Source of the DNA: Thalassovita autumnalis
Lineage (GTDB): Bacteria; Pseudomonadota; Alphaproteobacteria; Rhodobacterales; Rhodobacteraceae
Direction of reading: 5' to 3'
DNA: 64,000 nt
Assembly (NCBI RefSeq): GCF_001458255.1
Contig: NZ_CYSB01000005.1
Location: 62,001-126,000, forward strand
The notes under the pieces are model-generated. The model saw only the letters and a list, made by a program, of their open reading frames with translations, was not told where the DNA came from and searched no databases. Positions 8,995 through 18,069 of the stretch are shown here, piece by piece. Every line of letters starts with the position of its first letter. Position 1 is the first letter of the stretch. The position numbers and the translations under genes were made by a program.

Positions 8995-9576
8995 ATGTCC
9001 TGGACCGACGAACGCGTCGAACTTCTGAAGAAAATGTGGGGCGAAGGCCAATCGGCAAGCCAGATCGCTAAAGAATTGGGCGGCGTGACCCGAAATGCGG
9101 TCATCGGCAAGGTGCATCGTTTGGGTCTGTCCAACCGTTCCAGTGGTGGCGGCTCAACCGATTCGTCGAAGACCGAAGCCAAGGCCAAGCCTGCCGCCAA
9201 GAAAGAGGCGGCAAAGCCCAAGGTGAAAGAGGCCGCCGCCCCCGCACCAGAGCCTGCTGCAGCCCCGGCACCGCGCCCGGCGGTCAGCCCAGCGCGCAAG
9301 GCGATCATTCCTGCCGGCCAGCCGCTGCCGCCGCAGCCCTCCGCCAATGAGATCAGCCCCGAAGCGCTGGCCAAGGTGAATGAGGTCGAAAAGAAATCGA
9401 AGAAGCTCAGCCTGCTGGAGCTGACCGAACGGACCTGCAAATGGCCCGTAGGCGACCCGGCCACCGATGACTTCTGGTTCTGCGGTCTGCCGGTGCAGTC
9501 CGGCAAACCCTATTGCGAAGCGCATGTGGGCGTGGCGTTCCAGCCGATGTCATCGCGCCGCGATCGTCGCCGTTAA
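8995..9576 (+). CDS. gcrA: Cell cycle regulator GcrA
   Basis: Alphaproteobacterial transcription cofactor that binds sigma-70 RNA polymerase and methylated GANTC sites to drive S-phase genes. Its 193 residues begin with the family signature MSWTDERVELLKKMW and the helix-turn-helix GQSASQIAKELG...TRNAVIGKVHRLGLS (about residues 17-50). A long Ala/Pro/Lys-rich linker follows (about 55-120). The C-terminal sigma-binding domain holds the conserved cysteines in TCKWPVGDP, FWFCGLP and KPYCEAHV. It has its own promoter region and a strong terminator. Confidence 0.96.
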   Translation: MSWTDERVELLKKMWGEGQSASQIAKELGGVTRNAVIGKVHRLGLSNRSSGGGSTDSSKTEAKAKPAAKKEAAKPKVKEAAAPAPEPAAAPAPRPAVSPARKAIIPAGQPLPPQPSANEISPEALAKVNEVEKKSKKLSLLELTERTCKWPVGDPATDDFWFCGLPVQSGKPYCEAHVGVAFQPMSSRRDRRR

Positions 9577-9597
9577 GCGACAGACTGTTTTCAGGAC

Positions 9598-9632
9598 AAC
9601 GCCCTGCACCTCTGGTGTGGGGCGTTTTCTTT
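9598..9632 (+). terminator. Intrinsic terminator of gcrA
   Basis: ACGCCC (9599-9604) pairs with GGGCGT (9620-9625), an inner CACC/GGTG stem closes a TCT loop, and TTTTCTTTT follows. It starts 22 bp after the gcrA stop. Confidence 0.85.
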
Positions 9633-9661
9633 TGGTCGATTGTGCCGCCCTGTGATTCAGC

Positions 9662-9691
9662 CAAAGGAAAAGGGCGACCCGCAGGCCGCCC
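9662..9691 (-). terminator. Intrinsic terminator of pit
   Basis: On the minus strand GGGCG (9691-9687) pairs with CGCCC (9676-9672), with a further CC/GG pair inside, followed by TTTTCCTTT. It lies 38-67 bp beyond the pit stop and faces the gcrA terminator. Confidence 0.75.
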
Positions 9692-9728
9692 GATTGTCTT
9701 GTCGCTTGTCGTGTTGCTGTGGCGGTCG

Positions 9729-11207
9729 TTAGCCGGCCACTGCGTGCAGCAGCGTGAAGATCACTGCCGACATGGCAGCGGCTGCAGGTACGGTGATGAC
9801 CCAAGCCGCGACAATGGTCATGAAGTGCGAGCGGCGCACCAGCTTGCGGCGACGGCGCTCCTCGGCGGTCACCGGTTTGATGGCTTTGGTGGCCAGGTTC
9901 TGGCGACGACGGCGCTCGGTGTGCCATTCGCGGTAAAAGCCCACACCAAAGACACCGCCCACCGCAATGTGGGTGGAGCTGACCGGCAGGCCCAGCCAAC
10001 TGGCCACAATCACAGTGATCGCTGCCGACAGCGCCACACAGTAGGCGCGCATCGGGTTCAGCTTGGTGATCTGGCTGCCGACCATGCGGATCAGCTTGGG
10101 GCCGAATAGGAACAGACCGAAGGAGATCCCGAAGGCCCCGATCACCATGACCCAGCTGGGGATGGCAACCTTGGCGGCGAAATCGCCAAACTCGGTTGCG
10201 TGGACAATGGCGGCCAGCGGGCCAACAGCATTGGCCACATCATTGGCGCCATGAGCAAACGACAGCATCGCCGCCGAGAAAACCAGCGGCATCGAGAACA
10301 GCACTTTCAGCGATTTATTGCGGTTCTCCAGCCCTTCTGACTGTTTGGCGATCAGCGGCTTTGAGATGAAGTATGAGGCGGCACCAACAGCCACGCCAAT
10401 CAGCAGCGCGGTGGTGATGTCGATCTTGATGATCTTTTTCAGACCCTTCAGCGACAGGTAGGCGGCAAAGGCCGCAGCCATGATCGCAATCAGCAGCGGC
10501 ACCCAGCGGCGCGCGGCGGCGAGCTTGTCTTCCTGATAGACGATGCGGGCTTTGATGAAGGCCAGGAACATCGCCGCAATGACACCGCCCAAGACAGGTG
10601 AGATGACCCAGCTGGCGGCGATTTTGCCCATGGTGGGCCAATTCACGGCTGCCATGCCGGCCGCTGCGATCCCTGCGCCCATCACACCACCAACAACCGA
10701 ATGGGTGGTCGAAACCGGCGCGCCAACCCAGGTTGCCAGGTTGACCCAAAGCGCCGACGACACCAGCGCCGCCATCATCGCCCAGATAAAGATGCCGCTG
10801 TCCGCGATTCCGGCTGGATCGATGATCCCTTTGGAGATGGTTGAAACCACATCGCCACCTGCCAGCAGCGCACCGGCGCTTTCGAAGATGGCCGCGATCA
10901 GGATCGCACCACCCATGGTCAGCGCATTTGCACCCACCGCAGGGCCCATGTTGTTGGCCACATCGTTGGCACCGATGTTAATCGCCATATAGGCGCCAAA
11001 GATGGCCGCAACCACCACAATGGCTGAACCTGAGGCACCGCCAAAGAAGATCCCTGCTGCCAGACCGGCCAGCACGATAAAGATCAGCGCGATGCCCGGC
11101 GCGACCATCGGGCGCGAGACATAGCTTGCAGCGTTTTCAAATTGGCTGATCCGCCCGAGATCCTTATCGAGCGTCTTCCAGTTTTTATCCGTCGGTTTGT
11201 CGGCCAT
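9729..11207 (-). CDS. pit: Low-affinity inorganic phosphate transporter (PiT family)
   Basis: Inner-membrane phosphate permease of the PiT family, taking up metal-phosphate with protons or cations. It has 492 residues from the ATG at 11207, preceded by AAGGTGG; a GTG at 11216 is the alternative. The duplicated PiT signature is present in both halves: GANDVANNMGP in the first and GANDVANAVGP in the second. APVSTTHSVVGG and LPVSSTHIAVGGVFG are matching paired motifs. A basic loop (REWHTERRRRQ) precedes the last helix. It is last in the hrpB-NUDIX-pit run, with a Pho-box-like sequence and a palindrome in front. Confidence 0.93.
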   Translation of the reverse strand: MADKPTDKNWKTLDKDLGRISQFENAASYVSRPMVAPGIALIFIVLAGLAAGIFFGGASGSAIVVVAAIFGAYMAINIGANDVANNMGPAVGANALTMGGAILIAAIFESAGALLAGGDVVSTISKGIIDPAGIADSGIFIWAMMAALVSSALWVNLATWVGAPVSTTHSVVGGVMGAGIAAAGMAAVNWPTMGKIAASWVISPVLGGVIAAMFLAFIKARIVYQEDKLAAARRWVPLLIAIMAAAFAAYLSLKGLKKIIKIDITTALLIGVAVGAASYFISKPLIAKQSEGLENRNKSLKVLFSMPLVFSAAMLSFAHGANDVANAVGPLAAIVHATEFGDFAAKVAIPSWVMVIGAFGISFGLFLFGPKLIRMVGSQITKLNPMRAYCVALSAAITVIVASWLGLPVSSTHIAVGGVFGVGFYREWHTERRRRQNLATKAIKPVTAEERRRRKLVRRSHFMTIVAAWVITVPAAAAMSAVIFTLLHAVAG

Positions 11208-11238
11208 GACATCCACCTTGCAAAATTTGCCTGCGGCC

Positions 11239-11256
11239 TAGAGCGCACGCGCTCTA
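11239..11256. repeat. Palindrome upstream of pit
   Basis: TAGAGCG-CACG-CGCTCTA is a perfect 7-bp inverted repeat centred about 40 bp before the pit ATG. It could be an operator or a leader hairpin. Confidence 0.45.
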
Positions 11257-11268
11257 AACTCAAGGTTT

Positions 11269-11297
11269 TTGTCATAAAAACTTTGAAAAACTGTTAC
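11269..11297 (+). promoter_or_regulatory. Pho-box-like direct repeats upstream of pit
   Basis: TTGTCAT at 11269 and CTGTTAC at 11291 each match the PhoB half-site CTGTCAT/C at six of seven bases and lie 22 bp apart. AAAA spacers and a degenerate middle unit (ACTTTGA, 11280) give an 11-bp period. They read on the strand opposite to pit and overlap the last codons of the NUDIX gene. PhoB control of pit is known in Sinorhizobium; here it is inference. Confidence 0.4.
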
Positions 11298-11752
11298 AGC
11301 TTCAACAGCAGATCTTTCAGCCCCATTTCATCGACCCGCTGCGCTGCCTCCTCGGGGGAGAACCATTTGCGTTTGCGTTCAGAGACTTCGGGGTATTTCT
11401 TGGCCAGCGTGTCCACCTTCAAGAGGTAAACCATCGCCTGCATCGGTGTGACGATACCGCCGGCGCCGGATTTAGCATAACGGTAGCTGCCAATCGGCGC
11501 GGGGGAGACTTTGCGGGCTTTGATTCCCGCCTCTTCCCAGGCTTCCTGTGCCGCCGCTTCGGCATCGGTCTTGCCGGTCATCGGCCAGCCCTTCGGGATG
11601 ATCCAGCGCCCGGTCCCGCGTGAGGTGATCAGCAGCACCTCTTTGTCTTTGCCTTTGCCGCGCACCGGCAGCGCCGCCACCTGTACCTGGGGCGGGCGAT
11701 AAAGAAGCGGTTGGATAAACTCGGTCCAGGCTTTACGCACGGTCTTCTGCAT
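11294..11752 (-). CDS. NUDIX hydrolase
   Basis: Small Nudix-fold pyrophosphohydrolase of 152 residues from the ATG at 11752. The frame is open to a TTG at 11806, but the promoter-like TATAAG lies inside that extension. The Nudix box reads GKTDAEAAAQEAWEEAGI, with a Trp in place of the usual Arg before the EExG core. It is preceded by GRWIIPKGWPM, typical of the diadenosine/diphosphoinositol polyphosphate phosphatase subgroup; the C-terminus is RKRKWFSPEEAAQRV. Substrate cannot be set from sequence. It sits between hrpB and pit on the same strand. Confidence 0.85.
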   Translation of the reverse strand: MQKTVRKAWTEFIQPLLYRPPQVQVAALPVRGKGKDKEVLLITSRGTGRWIIPKGWPMTGKTDAEAAAQEAWEEAGIKARKVSPAPIGSYRYAKSGAGGIVTPMQAMVYLLKVDTLAKKYPEVSERKRKWFSPEEAAQRVDEMGLKDLLLKL

Positions 11753-11785
11753 CAATTTGCGGCTGCTCGTTTGTTTTGACAGAGC

Positions 11786-11813
11786 CTTATATAGGAATTG
11801 TGACAAAAGGCAA
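11786..11813 (-). promoter_or_regulatory. Candidate promoter of the NUDIX gene
   Basis: On the minus strand TTGCCT (11813-11808), 16 bp, TATAAG (11791-11786), 33 bp upstream of the ATG at 11752. A CAATTG-N5-CAATTG repeat (11833-11849) overlaps the hrpB stop just upstream. Confidence 0.4.
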
Positions 11814-11842
11814 AAGTGCCTGCAGAATGTATCAATTGGATG

Positions 11843-14317
11843 TCAATTGCCGCGCCGTTTCGCCCTGAGGGTCGGATCGGCCTCGGTGGGATCCTCGGGC
11901 CAGGGGTGTTTGGGGTAGCGGCCGCGCATGTCTTTGCGCACATCCGCATAGGAACTGGCCCAGAACCCGGGGATATCCATGGTGGTCTGAACCGGGCGTT
12001 GTGCAGGTGACAGCAGGGTAACCCGCAAGGGGGTGCGGCCGACCATCGGGTGGGTTTTCTGGCCGAACATTTCCTGCAGGCGCAGGCTGATTTCGGGCAC
12101 CTCGCCGGAATAATCGATCGGAATCTGCCGTCCCAGCGGGGTGGTGAAATGCGCCGGCGCTGCCTTGTCGAGCGCCTGCATCTGGTTCCAGTCTAACATG
12201 GCGCGCAGGGCATTGAGGATATCAAACTTCTTCCACTGATCGGCGGTTTTCACCCCGCCGAGATGCGGCAGCAGCCAATCCTCGATACCCTCCATCAGCG
12301 CGTCTTCGGACATGTCCGGCAGATCCGGCAATGTGTCCCGCACCAGCATGACACGGGCAATGAACCGTTTCGCAGCGTCCGAGGGGCGCAGCCCCAGATC
12401 ACGCACCCCGTCCAGCATCGCCTCGGCCACGGCCTCACCGGGGGCGTCTTTCCAGATGCGGTCATCCAGCGCTACAGTGCCGAACCGTTCCTGCCGCCGG
12501 GCAATCACCCGGCGTTCGCGTTTCGACCAGGCGCAGCTGTCGACCCAGCTGATCTGGTCTGTATAAAGGCTGCGCACCTCGGCCTCAGAGATCTGGATCG
12601 CCTGCCGGATTTTGGCCTCTCGCGGGTTGCCGTCCAAATCAGTGGCCACGATCAAGCGGCTGCCGGCCAGCGGGTCGTGATCCTCCATCACCGCGCCTTT
12701 GCCCCCCGAGAGCACAAATCGCGCTGCATCGCCTTTGCGGCGCAAGCCAATGCGGTCGGGGTAGGCCAATGCGGCCAATTCCGCGTCGGAATACCCGCCA
12801 TCGGTTTTGCCAGCCTGACGGGCCAGCCGCTTGGCCTCTTGTTTGATCCGCTCCACCGCGCCGCGATTGGCGGTATGGGGATGGCGCTCACTGTAGCTGC
12901 GGAAATCGCGCACCGCCGCAATGCGCAGCGCCAGATCCGCCGGTGCGGACCGCGCCAAGGGATCGCGATCGGCCAGGAGCGCCGCCAGAGGCGCGGCGTC
13001 CGGGCCTGCGACGCTCAGCATATGGGCCAGTCGCGGATGCAGCGGCAGGGCGGCAATGCGGCGGCCATGTTCAGTGATCCGGCCTGCCTCATCCAGCGCG
13101 CCCAGCATCCGCAACAACGCCTGCGCCTCAGCATAGGTGCCCGCATTGGGCGGCGTCAGGAAGGCCAGATCAGCAGGTCCCGCCCCCCAGAGCGCCAGTT
13201 CCAAAGCGAGGCCCGCGAGGTCGGCCGTGTCAATCTCCGCCGGGGGGAAGGGGTGCAGCCCGCCTTCTTCCCCCTTGGTCCACAGCCGGTAACAGGTGCC
13301 CTCAGCCACACGGCCTGCACGCCCGGCGCGTTGGGTCGCCTCGGCCTTGGTCACCTTTTCCGTCACCAGCCGCGACATGCCCGATCCGGGGTCAAACCGG
13401 GCGCGGCGGGCGCGGCCTGCGTCCACCACCACCCGCACATCCTGAATGGTCAGTGAGGTTTCCGCGATTGAGGTCGCCAGCACCACCTTGCGGCCCTGTT
13501 TGGCCGGTTCAATTGCGGCGCGTTGCTTGGCAAACTCCATTGCACCAAACAGCATGTGCAGTGAACACTCCGACGGCAGCCGGTCCTTCAGCAGCGCCTC
13601 AGTGCGGCGGATCTCACCTTCCCCGGGCAGGAAGACCAACACGCCGCCTTCAGTTTCAGAAACCGCATGGGTGACCAGTTTGGCCACCTCTTCGGGCAGG
13701 CGATGTTTTGGCGGCAACGGCCGGTCGAGCCATTTCAGATCCACCGGATAGGCCCGCCCTTCGGAGGTCACCACCGGCACGTCCCCCATGATGCCCGCCA
13801 CCGGTTCTGCGTCCAATGTGGCCGACATGGCTAGCAGGATCAGGTCGTCGCGCAACGCCTCGGCAATCTCCAGGCACAAGGCTAACCCCAGATCCGCGGT
13901 GAGGGAGCGTTCGTGAAATTCATCAAAGATCACCGCGCCGATGCCCGTCAGCTCAGGATCGGATTGGATCATCCGGGTCAGGATGCCCTCCGTCACCACC
14001 TCAATCCGGGTTGCGGCCGAGCGTTTGCTTTCGCCGCGAATGCGGTAGCCCACGGTCTGGCCCAGCGGTTCACCAAGGGTCTGTGCCATACGTTCTGCCG
14101 CCGCACGGGCCGCCAGGCGGCGCGGTTCCAACATCAGGATGCGGCCTTCGGTCAGGCCTGCTTCCAGCATGGCCAGCGGCACCACGGTGGTTTTCCCAGC
14201 ACCGGGTGGCGCCTGCAACACCGCACGTCCCCGCGTTTTCAGCGCAGAGATCAGATCGGGCAGGGCGTCGTGGATCGGCAGTCGGGTCAATTGGGACATG
14301 CCCTGCTTATCCGTCAT
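11843..14317 (-). CDS. hrpB: ATP-dependent RNA helicase HrpB
   Basis: DEAH-box helicase of the HrpB family; cellular role is poorly defined. It has 824 residues from the ATG at 14317 (MTDKQGMSQLTRLP); a second ATG at 14299 is equally possible, and the frame upstream to 14563 overlaps divergent meaB. Motifs run in order: I QAPPGAGKTTVVPL (about residue 38), Ia EPRRLAARAAA, II DEFHERS, III AMSATLD, V ATSIAETSLTI, VI QRAGRAGRV. The HrpB-specific C-terminal domain ends near PKHPWPEDP. It is first in the minus-strand run leading to NUDIX and pit. Confidence 0.93.
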   Translation of the reverse strand: MTDKQGMSQLTRLPIHDALPDLISALKTRGRAVLQAPPGAGKTTVVPLAMLEAGLTEGRILMLEPRRLAARAAAERMAQTLGEPLGQTVGYRIRGESKRSAATRIEVVTEGILTRMIQSDPELTGIGAVIFDEFHERSLTADLGLALCLEIAEALRDDLILLAMSATLDAEPVAGIMGDVPVVTSEGRAYPVDLKWLDRPLPPKHRLPEEVAKLVTHAVSETEGGVLVFLPGEGEIRRTEALLKDRLPSECSLHMLFGAMEFAKQRAAIEPAKQGRKVVLATSIAETSLTIQDVRVVVDAGRARRARFDPGSGMSRLVTEKVTKAEATQRAGRAGRVAEGTCYRLWTKGEEGGLHPFPPAEIDTADLAGLALELALWGAGPADLAFLTPPNAGTYAEAQALLRMLGALDEAGRITEHGRRIAALPLHPRLAHMLSVAGPDAAPLAALLADRDPLARSAPADLALRIAAVRDFRSYSERHPHTANRGAVERIKQEAKRLARQAGKTDGGYSDAELAALAYPDRIGLRRKGDAARFVLSGGKGAVMEDHDPLAGSRLIVATDLDGNPREAKIRQAIQISEAEVRSLYTDQISWVDSCAWSKRERRVIARRQERFGTVALDDRIWKDAPGEAVAEAMLDGVRDLGLRPSDAAKRFIARVMLVRDTLPDLPDMSEDALMEGIEDWLLPHLGGVKTADQWKKFDILNALRAMLDWNQMQALDKAAPAHFTTPLGRQIPIDYSGEVPEISLRLQEMFGQKTHPMVGRTPLRVTLLSPAQRPVQTTMDIPGFWASSYADVRKDMRGRYPKHPWPEDPTEADPTLRAKRRGN

Positions 14318-14416
14318 GGCGGGCGCGGGGTAAAGCCGCAGGCGGGCACCAGCACTGGACAGGGACGCGCCACCTTGGCAAAAACGCGGCAAGGAAGCGG
14401 CGCAGCAGGGGGCGGT

Positions 14417-15397
14417 ATGGATATTCAGGGCTTGAGCGACAAGGTTGTGGCACAGGACCGTCGGGCCTTGGCCCGCGCCATCACCCTGGTGGAAAGCAGC
14501 CGCGAAGATCATCGTGCCCAGGCCGCTGCGCTGGTGGAGGAGATCCGCCGCAAAGCCCCGCATCAGGCGGTGCGCATCGGTCTGTCGGGCACGCCGGGGG
14601 TGGGGAAATCCACCTTTATCGAAAGCTTTGGCACCTTTTTGACCGAACAGGGCCTTAGGGTGGCGGTGCTGGCAGTTGACCCCAGTTCGGCGCGTTCTGG
14701 CGGCTCGATCCTTGGCGATAAAACCCGGATGGAGCGGCTCAGCCGCAATCCCAACGCCTTTATCCGCCCCTCGCCCAGCCAGTCACATCTGGGCGGCGTG
14801 GCGCGGCGTACCCGTGAGGCGGTGGCGCTTTGTGAGGGGGCGGGGTTTGACGTCATCCTGATTGAGACCGTGGGCGTTGGCCAATCGGAAACCGTTGTGG
14901 CGGAAATGTCGGACCTGTTCATCCTGCTGCTGGCGCCCGCAGGCGGTGATGAGTTGCAGGGGGTGAAACGCGGCATCATGGAGATGGCCGATATCATCCT
15001 TGTGAACAAGGCCGATGGCGATCTGAAAGCCACTGCAACGCGCACTTGCGCGGATTACTCCGGCGCCCTCAGGCTGTTGCGCAAACGGCCCCAGGATCCC
15101 CAAGACTTCCCCAAGGCGATGACGGTTTCGGCGCTGGAGGAGGATGGGCTGACTAAGGCCTGGGAGGAAATGCGCACGCTGACCGATTGGCGGCGTGAGA
15201 ATGGCCATTTTGAGGGCCGCCGCGCCGCGCAGGCCCGGTTCTGGTTCGAAGAAGAGGTTAAGCAGGCCTTGCTGGCCCAGCTGCAGACCGCGGCGGCAAA
15301 AGGCGCGATGGATCAGCTGGGGCTGGACGTGGCCACCGGTGCAGTTAGCCCAAGTGTGGCGGCGCAGCGGATGCTGGAGCAGCTGAAGCACAGCTGA
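14417..15397 (+). CDS. meaB: Methylmalonyl-CoA mutase-associated GTPase MeaB
   Basis: G3E-family P-loop GTPase that protects and reloads adenosylcobalamin in methylmalonyl-CoA (or ethylmalonyl-CoA) mutase. It has 326 residues from the ATG at 14417 with an appropriate G-rich leader (GCAGGGGGCGGT); the frame is open far upstream inside antisense hrpB. Motifs are GTPGVGKSTFIESFG (Walker A), VLAVDPSS, ETVGVGQSE, NKADGD, and an ArgK-type C-terminal dimerisation arm. The mutase itself is not in the window. It diverges from hrpB across 99 bp. Confidence 0.95.
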   Translation: MDIQGLSDKVVAQDRRALARAITLVESSREDHRAQAAALVEEIRRKAPHQAVRIGLSGTPGVGKSTFIESFGTFLTEQGLRVAVLAVDPSSARSGGSILGDKTRMERLSRNPNAFIRPSPSQSHLGGVARRTREAVALCEGAGFDVILIETVGVGQSETVVAEMSDLFILLLAPAGGDELQGVKRGIMEMADIILVNKADGDLKATATRTCADYSGALRLLRKRPQDPQDFPKAMTVSALEEDGLTKAWEEMRTLTDWRRENGHFEGRRAAQARFWFEEEVKQALLAQLQTAAAKGAMDQLGLDVATGAVSPSVAAQRMLEQLKHS

Positions 15398-15437
15398 AAG
15401 GTGTGCAATTGCATACTCAGAAAACCCTAGAAAAGAC

Positions 15438-15474
15438 GTGACAGCGCAAATTGCTTGCGCTAGCACTGTCTCAC
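15438..15474. repeat. Nested inverted repeat upstream of the ABC exporter gene
   Basis: AGCGCAA (15443-15449), loop ATTGC, TTGCGCT (15455-15461) form a perfect 7-bp inverted repeat, nested within flanking GTGACAG and CTGTCTCAC that pair imperfectly. It lies 41 bp after the meaB stop and about 200 bp before the ABC exporter ATG, with no T-run. It is an operator or leader hairpin candidate. Confidence 0.4.
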
Positions 15475-15674
15475 CTAATGACGGAGGCAATCAGATGTAT
15501 CAGGGAATTCCACGCACCTTTTCCTAAGGTCGCCGTTCCCTGCGTGACGGTGACCCTAAGCCACCGCCCCGTATCTTCGCATACATCCTTGCCCGTTACT
15601 TTCTGACAATCAGACACTGAAACGCTTTGCTGATCTTCAGTTTTGCGGTTTCCATTTAACCCGTAGGTCCCGTC

Positions 15675-17582
15675 ATGTTCCGATTCTTTGAGAACCTTGT
15701 TGATCCTTTTGCCTCTTTTGATGAGGCCACACCGCCCAAAACCCTTTGGGCCTATCTGAAAACCCAAGTCGGCCCGTTCCGCAAATGGATAGTGGCGATG
15801 GCCATCACCGGCGTCCTTGTGGCGCTCGTGGAAACTGGGCTGATTTTTTATTCTGGCCGGTTGATCGACCTTTTGGGCGGCAACACTCCGGCTGAACTGT
15901 TTGACAATCACGGTACTGAGCTGCTGCTGGCGGCAGCGTTCATCCTGATGATCCGGCCCCTGTTTATTGCCATCAACCACCTGTTCCTGGAACAGCTCTT
16001 GGCGGGCAACATGCAGGAACAGGTGCGCTGGCGCGCGCATAAACACCTGCTGGGGCAATCCACCAGCTTCTTCCAGAACGATTTTGCTGGCCGGCTGTCG
16101 AACCGGGTGATGCAGATGGGCGGCGCAGTGGAAGATGCCGTTTACATGTCCTTTGAAGGCATCTGGTATGCCTTGACCTATGTGGTGTCTGCTGCATTGA
16201 TCCTGTCGGGCGTGCATCCGCTCTTGGCGGTGCCGCTGCTGGTCTGGGTGGTGATCTACGTTTTCTACGTGCGCTACATTGCTGTGCGCGTCGCCCACGC
16301 CTCGGAGAAATGGTCGGGCGCACGGTCCATGGTGACAGCGCGGGTGGTGGATGCCTATTCCAACATCGAAACCATCAAGCTGTTTGCCGATGAAGGCACC
16401 GAAGAACGCTATGTCCTGTCGGCCATGCGCCGGTTGCGCCTGCGCTTCCAGCGGTTCCTGCGCCTGATGACTGAGCTGAGCTTTGGTCTGAACGTCATCA
16501 ATGGCGTTTTGATCCTTGGCATGATGAGCCCGGCGGTCTGGCTGTGGTCGAACGGTGTGATCTCGGTCGGTGAGGTGGCGGCAGCGTCGGCGCTGACCAT
16601 TCGTCTGAACGGCATGTCCGGCTGGATCATGTGGGTCACGGTGCGCCTGTTCGAACATGCCGGTGTGATCCGTGAGGGTCTGCAATCCGTTGCGGTCGCC
16701 CATGATGTGACCGACCGGGAGGTTGCGCCTAAGCTGTCAGTGGAAAAGGCGGCGATCGAGTTTCGCGATGTCAGTCACCACTACGGCAAAGGGCGTGGTG
16801 GACTGGACCATGTGAACCTGTCCATCGCACCGGGCCAGAAAGTTGGGTTGGTGGGGCGTTCCGGGGCAGGGAAATCTTCGCTCGTGAACCTGTTGCTGCG
16901 GTTCCGTGATGCGGAGAACGGCCAGATCCTGATCGACGGTCAGGATGTTCGCGAGGTGAAGCAAACCTCGCTGCGGCAGCAGATCGGTATGGTCAGTCAG
17001 GACAATTCGCTGCTGCACCGGTCGATTCGTGCCAACATCCTTTATGGCCGCCAAAGCGCCAGCGAGGCCGAGATGATGGCCGCCGCAGCCCGTGCGGAGG
17101 CAGATCAGTTCATCGCCACGCTGGAAGATCCCAAAGGCCGCAAGGGCTACAATGCCCATGTGGGCGAACGGGGTGTGAAACTGTCCGGCGGACAGCGGCA
17201 GCGGATCGCCATTGCCCGCGTCATCCTAAAAGATGCGCCGATCCTCGTGCTGGATGAGGCCACCTCGGCCCTTGATAGTGAGGTGGAAGCCGCCATTCAG
17301 GACACGCTTTTTGGCCTGATGGAAGGCAAGACGGTGATCGCCATTGCCCACCGTCTGTCGACCATTGCGCAGATGGACCGGATTGTCGTCATGGACGAAG
17401 GCCGGATCATCGAGGATGGCAGCCATGACGATCTGTTGGCCAAGGGCGGCGTCTATGCGGGGCTCTGGGCACGTCAGTCTGGTGGGTTTATCGGGGACGT
17501 TGGGGATCAGGACGGTCAAAGCGGCAAGGAATCCGCTGCGGCTTCGGATCTGGCCCTTGACCTCCCTACTGATTCCGCCTAA
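15675..17582 (+). CDS. ABC exporter, fused permease and ATPase
   Basis: Half-transporter of the MsbA/multidrug type: an N-terminal six-helix transmembrane domain (about residues 35-340) followed by an ATPase domain. The ATPase domain has Walker [15 protein letters not shown]-loop [12 protein letters not shown], signature [16 protein letters not shown], Walker [17 protein letters not shown] and the switch His in IAHRLSTI. It has 635 residues, slightly longer than MsbA, with a polar C-terminal tail. It presumably works as a homodimer; substrate (lipid, drug or peptide) is not readable. A 277-bp leader with an inverted repeat precedes it. Confidence 0.9.
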   Translation: MFRFFENLVDPFASFDEATPPKTLWAYLKTQVGPFRKWIVAMAITGVLVALVETGLIFYSGRLIDLLGGNTPAELFDNHGTELLLAAAFILMIRPLFIAINHLFLEQLLAGNMQEQVRWRAHKHLLGQSTSFFQNDFAGRLSNRVMQMGGAVEDAVYMSFEGIWYALTYVVSAALILSGVHPLLAVPLLVWVVIYVFYVRYIAVRVAHASEKWSGARSMVTARVVDAYSNIETIKLFADEGTEERYVLSAMRRLRLRFQRFLRLMTELSFGLNVINGVLILGMMSPAVWLWSNGVISVGEVAAASALTIRLNGMSGWIMWVTVRLFEHAGVIREGLQSVAVAHDVTDREVAPKLSVEKAAIEFRDVSHHYGKGRGGLDHVNLSIAPGQKVGLVGRSGAGKSSLVNLLLRFRDAENGQILIDGQDVREVKQTSLRQQIGMVSQDNSLLHRSIRANILYGRQSASEAEMMAAAARAEADQFIATLEDPKGRKGYNAHVGERGVKLSGGQRQRIAIARVILKDAPILVLDEATSALDSEVEAAIQDTLFGLMEGKTVIAIAHRLSTIAQMDRIVVMDEGRIIEDGSHDDLLAKGGVYAGLWARQSGGFIGDVGDQDGQSGKESAAASDLALDLPTDSA

Positions 17583-17676
17583 TGACGCCGAACGGAATTC
17601 TGGGCACCGCTGTTGGCGGCACCCATTTATGTTGAAGGGGTCGTCTAGCGCCCCGCGAAGAGACGAGGATAGACCC

Positions 17677-17964
17677 ATGTCGCGCCGTTGCGAACTGACC
17701 GGAAAAGGCCCGATGTCTGGCAACAATGTCAGCCATGCTAACAACAAAACCAAACGTCGTTTCCTGCCGAACCTGAACGACGTTACCCTGCAGTCCGAGG
17801 CCCTGGGCCGCGGCTTCAAACTGCGCATTTCGGCGGCTGCTCTGCGCTCCGTTGACCACCGTGGTGGTCTGGACGCGTTCCTGGCAAAAGCCAAAGACGT
17901 TGAGCTGTCGGCCAACGCGCTGAAGATCAAGAAGCAGATCGCGAAGGCACAGGCCTCCGCTTAA
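17677..17964 (+). CDS. rpmB: 50S ribosomal protein L28
   Basis: 95-residue ribosomal large-subunit protein. [32 protein letters not shown] is the family N-terminus, here given by its ends, MSRRCELTG and [26 protein letters not shown] is the C-terminal signature. The start ATG 17677 has GAGG at proper spacing (GACGAGGATAGACCC). The CELTGK form retains one of the zinc-type cysteines only. It is monocistronic with its own terminator and is unusually T- and C-codon biased, as expected of a highly expressed gene. Confidence 0.98.
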   Translation: MSRRCELTGKGPMSGNNVSHANNKTKRRFLPNLNDVTLQSEALGRGFKLRISAAALRSVDHRGGLDAFLAKAKDVELSANALKIKKQIAKAQASA

Positions 17965-17991
17965 TCTCTTCCGGATCCTTCAAGGATAAAG

Positions 17992-18030
17992 CAGCCTCAT
18001 CCCCTTTGGGATGGGGCTGTTTCCTTTTGT
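17992..18030 (+). terminator. Intrinsic terminator of rpmB
   Basis: CAGCCTCATCCC (17992-18003) pairs with GGGATGGGGCTG (18008-18019) with one wobble, closing a CTTT loop, followed by TTTCCTTTTGT. Confidence 0.9.
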
Positions 18031-18069
18031 CATCTTTCCCTTCCGATCAGATCGGCCTATAGGGAACCT

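Noticed and set aside
12263-13456. 397-codon plus-strand open frame over hrpB
   Set aside because: Antisense shadow of hrpB, whose helicase motifs are clear on the other strand.
15471-16703. 410-codon minus-strand open frame over the ABC exporter
   Set aside because: Antisense shadow, His/Gln-rich with no domain; the exporter on the plus strand has all ATPase motifs.
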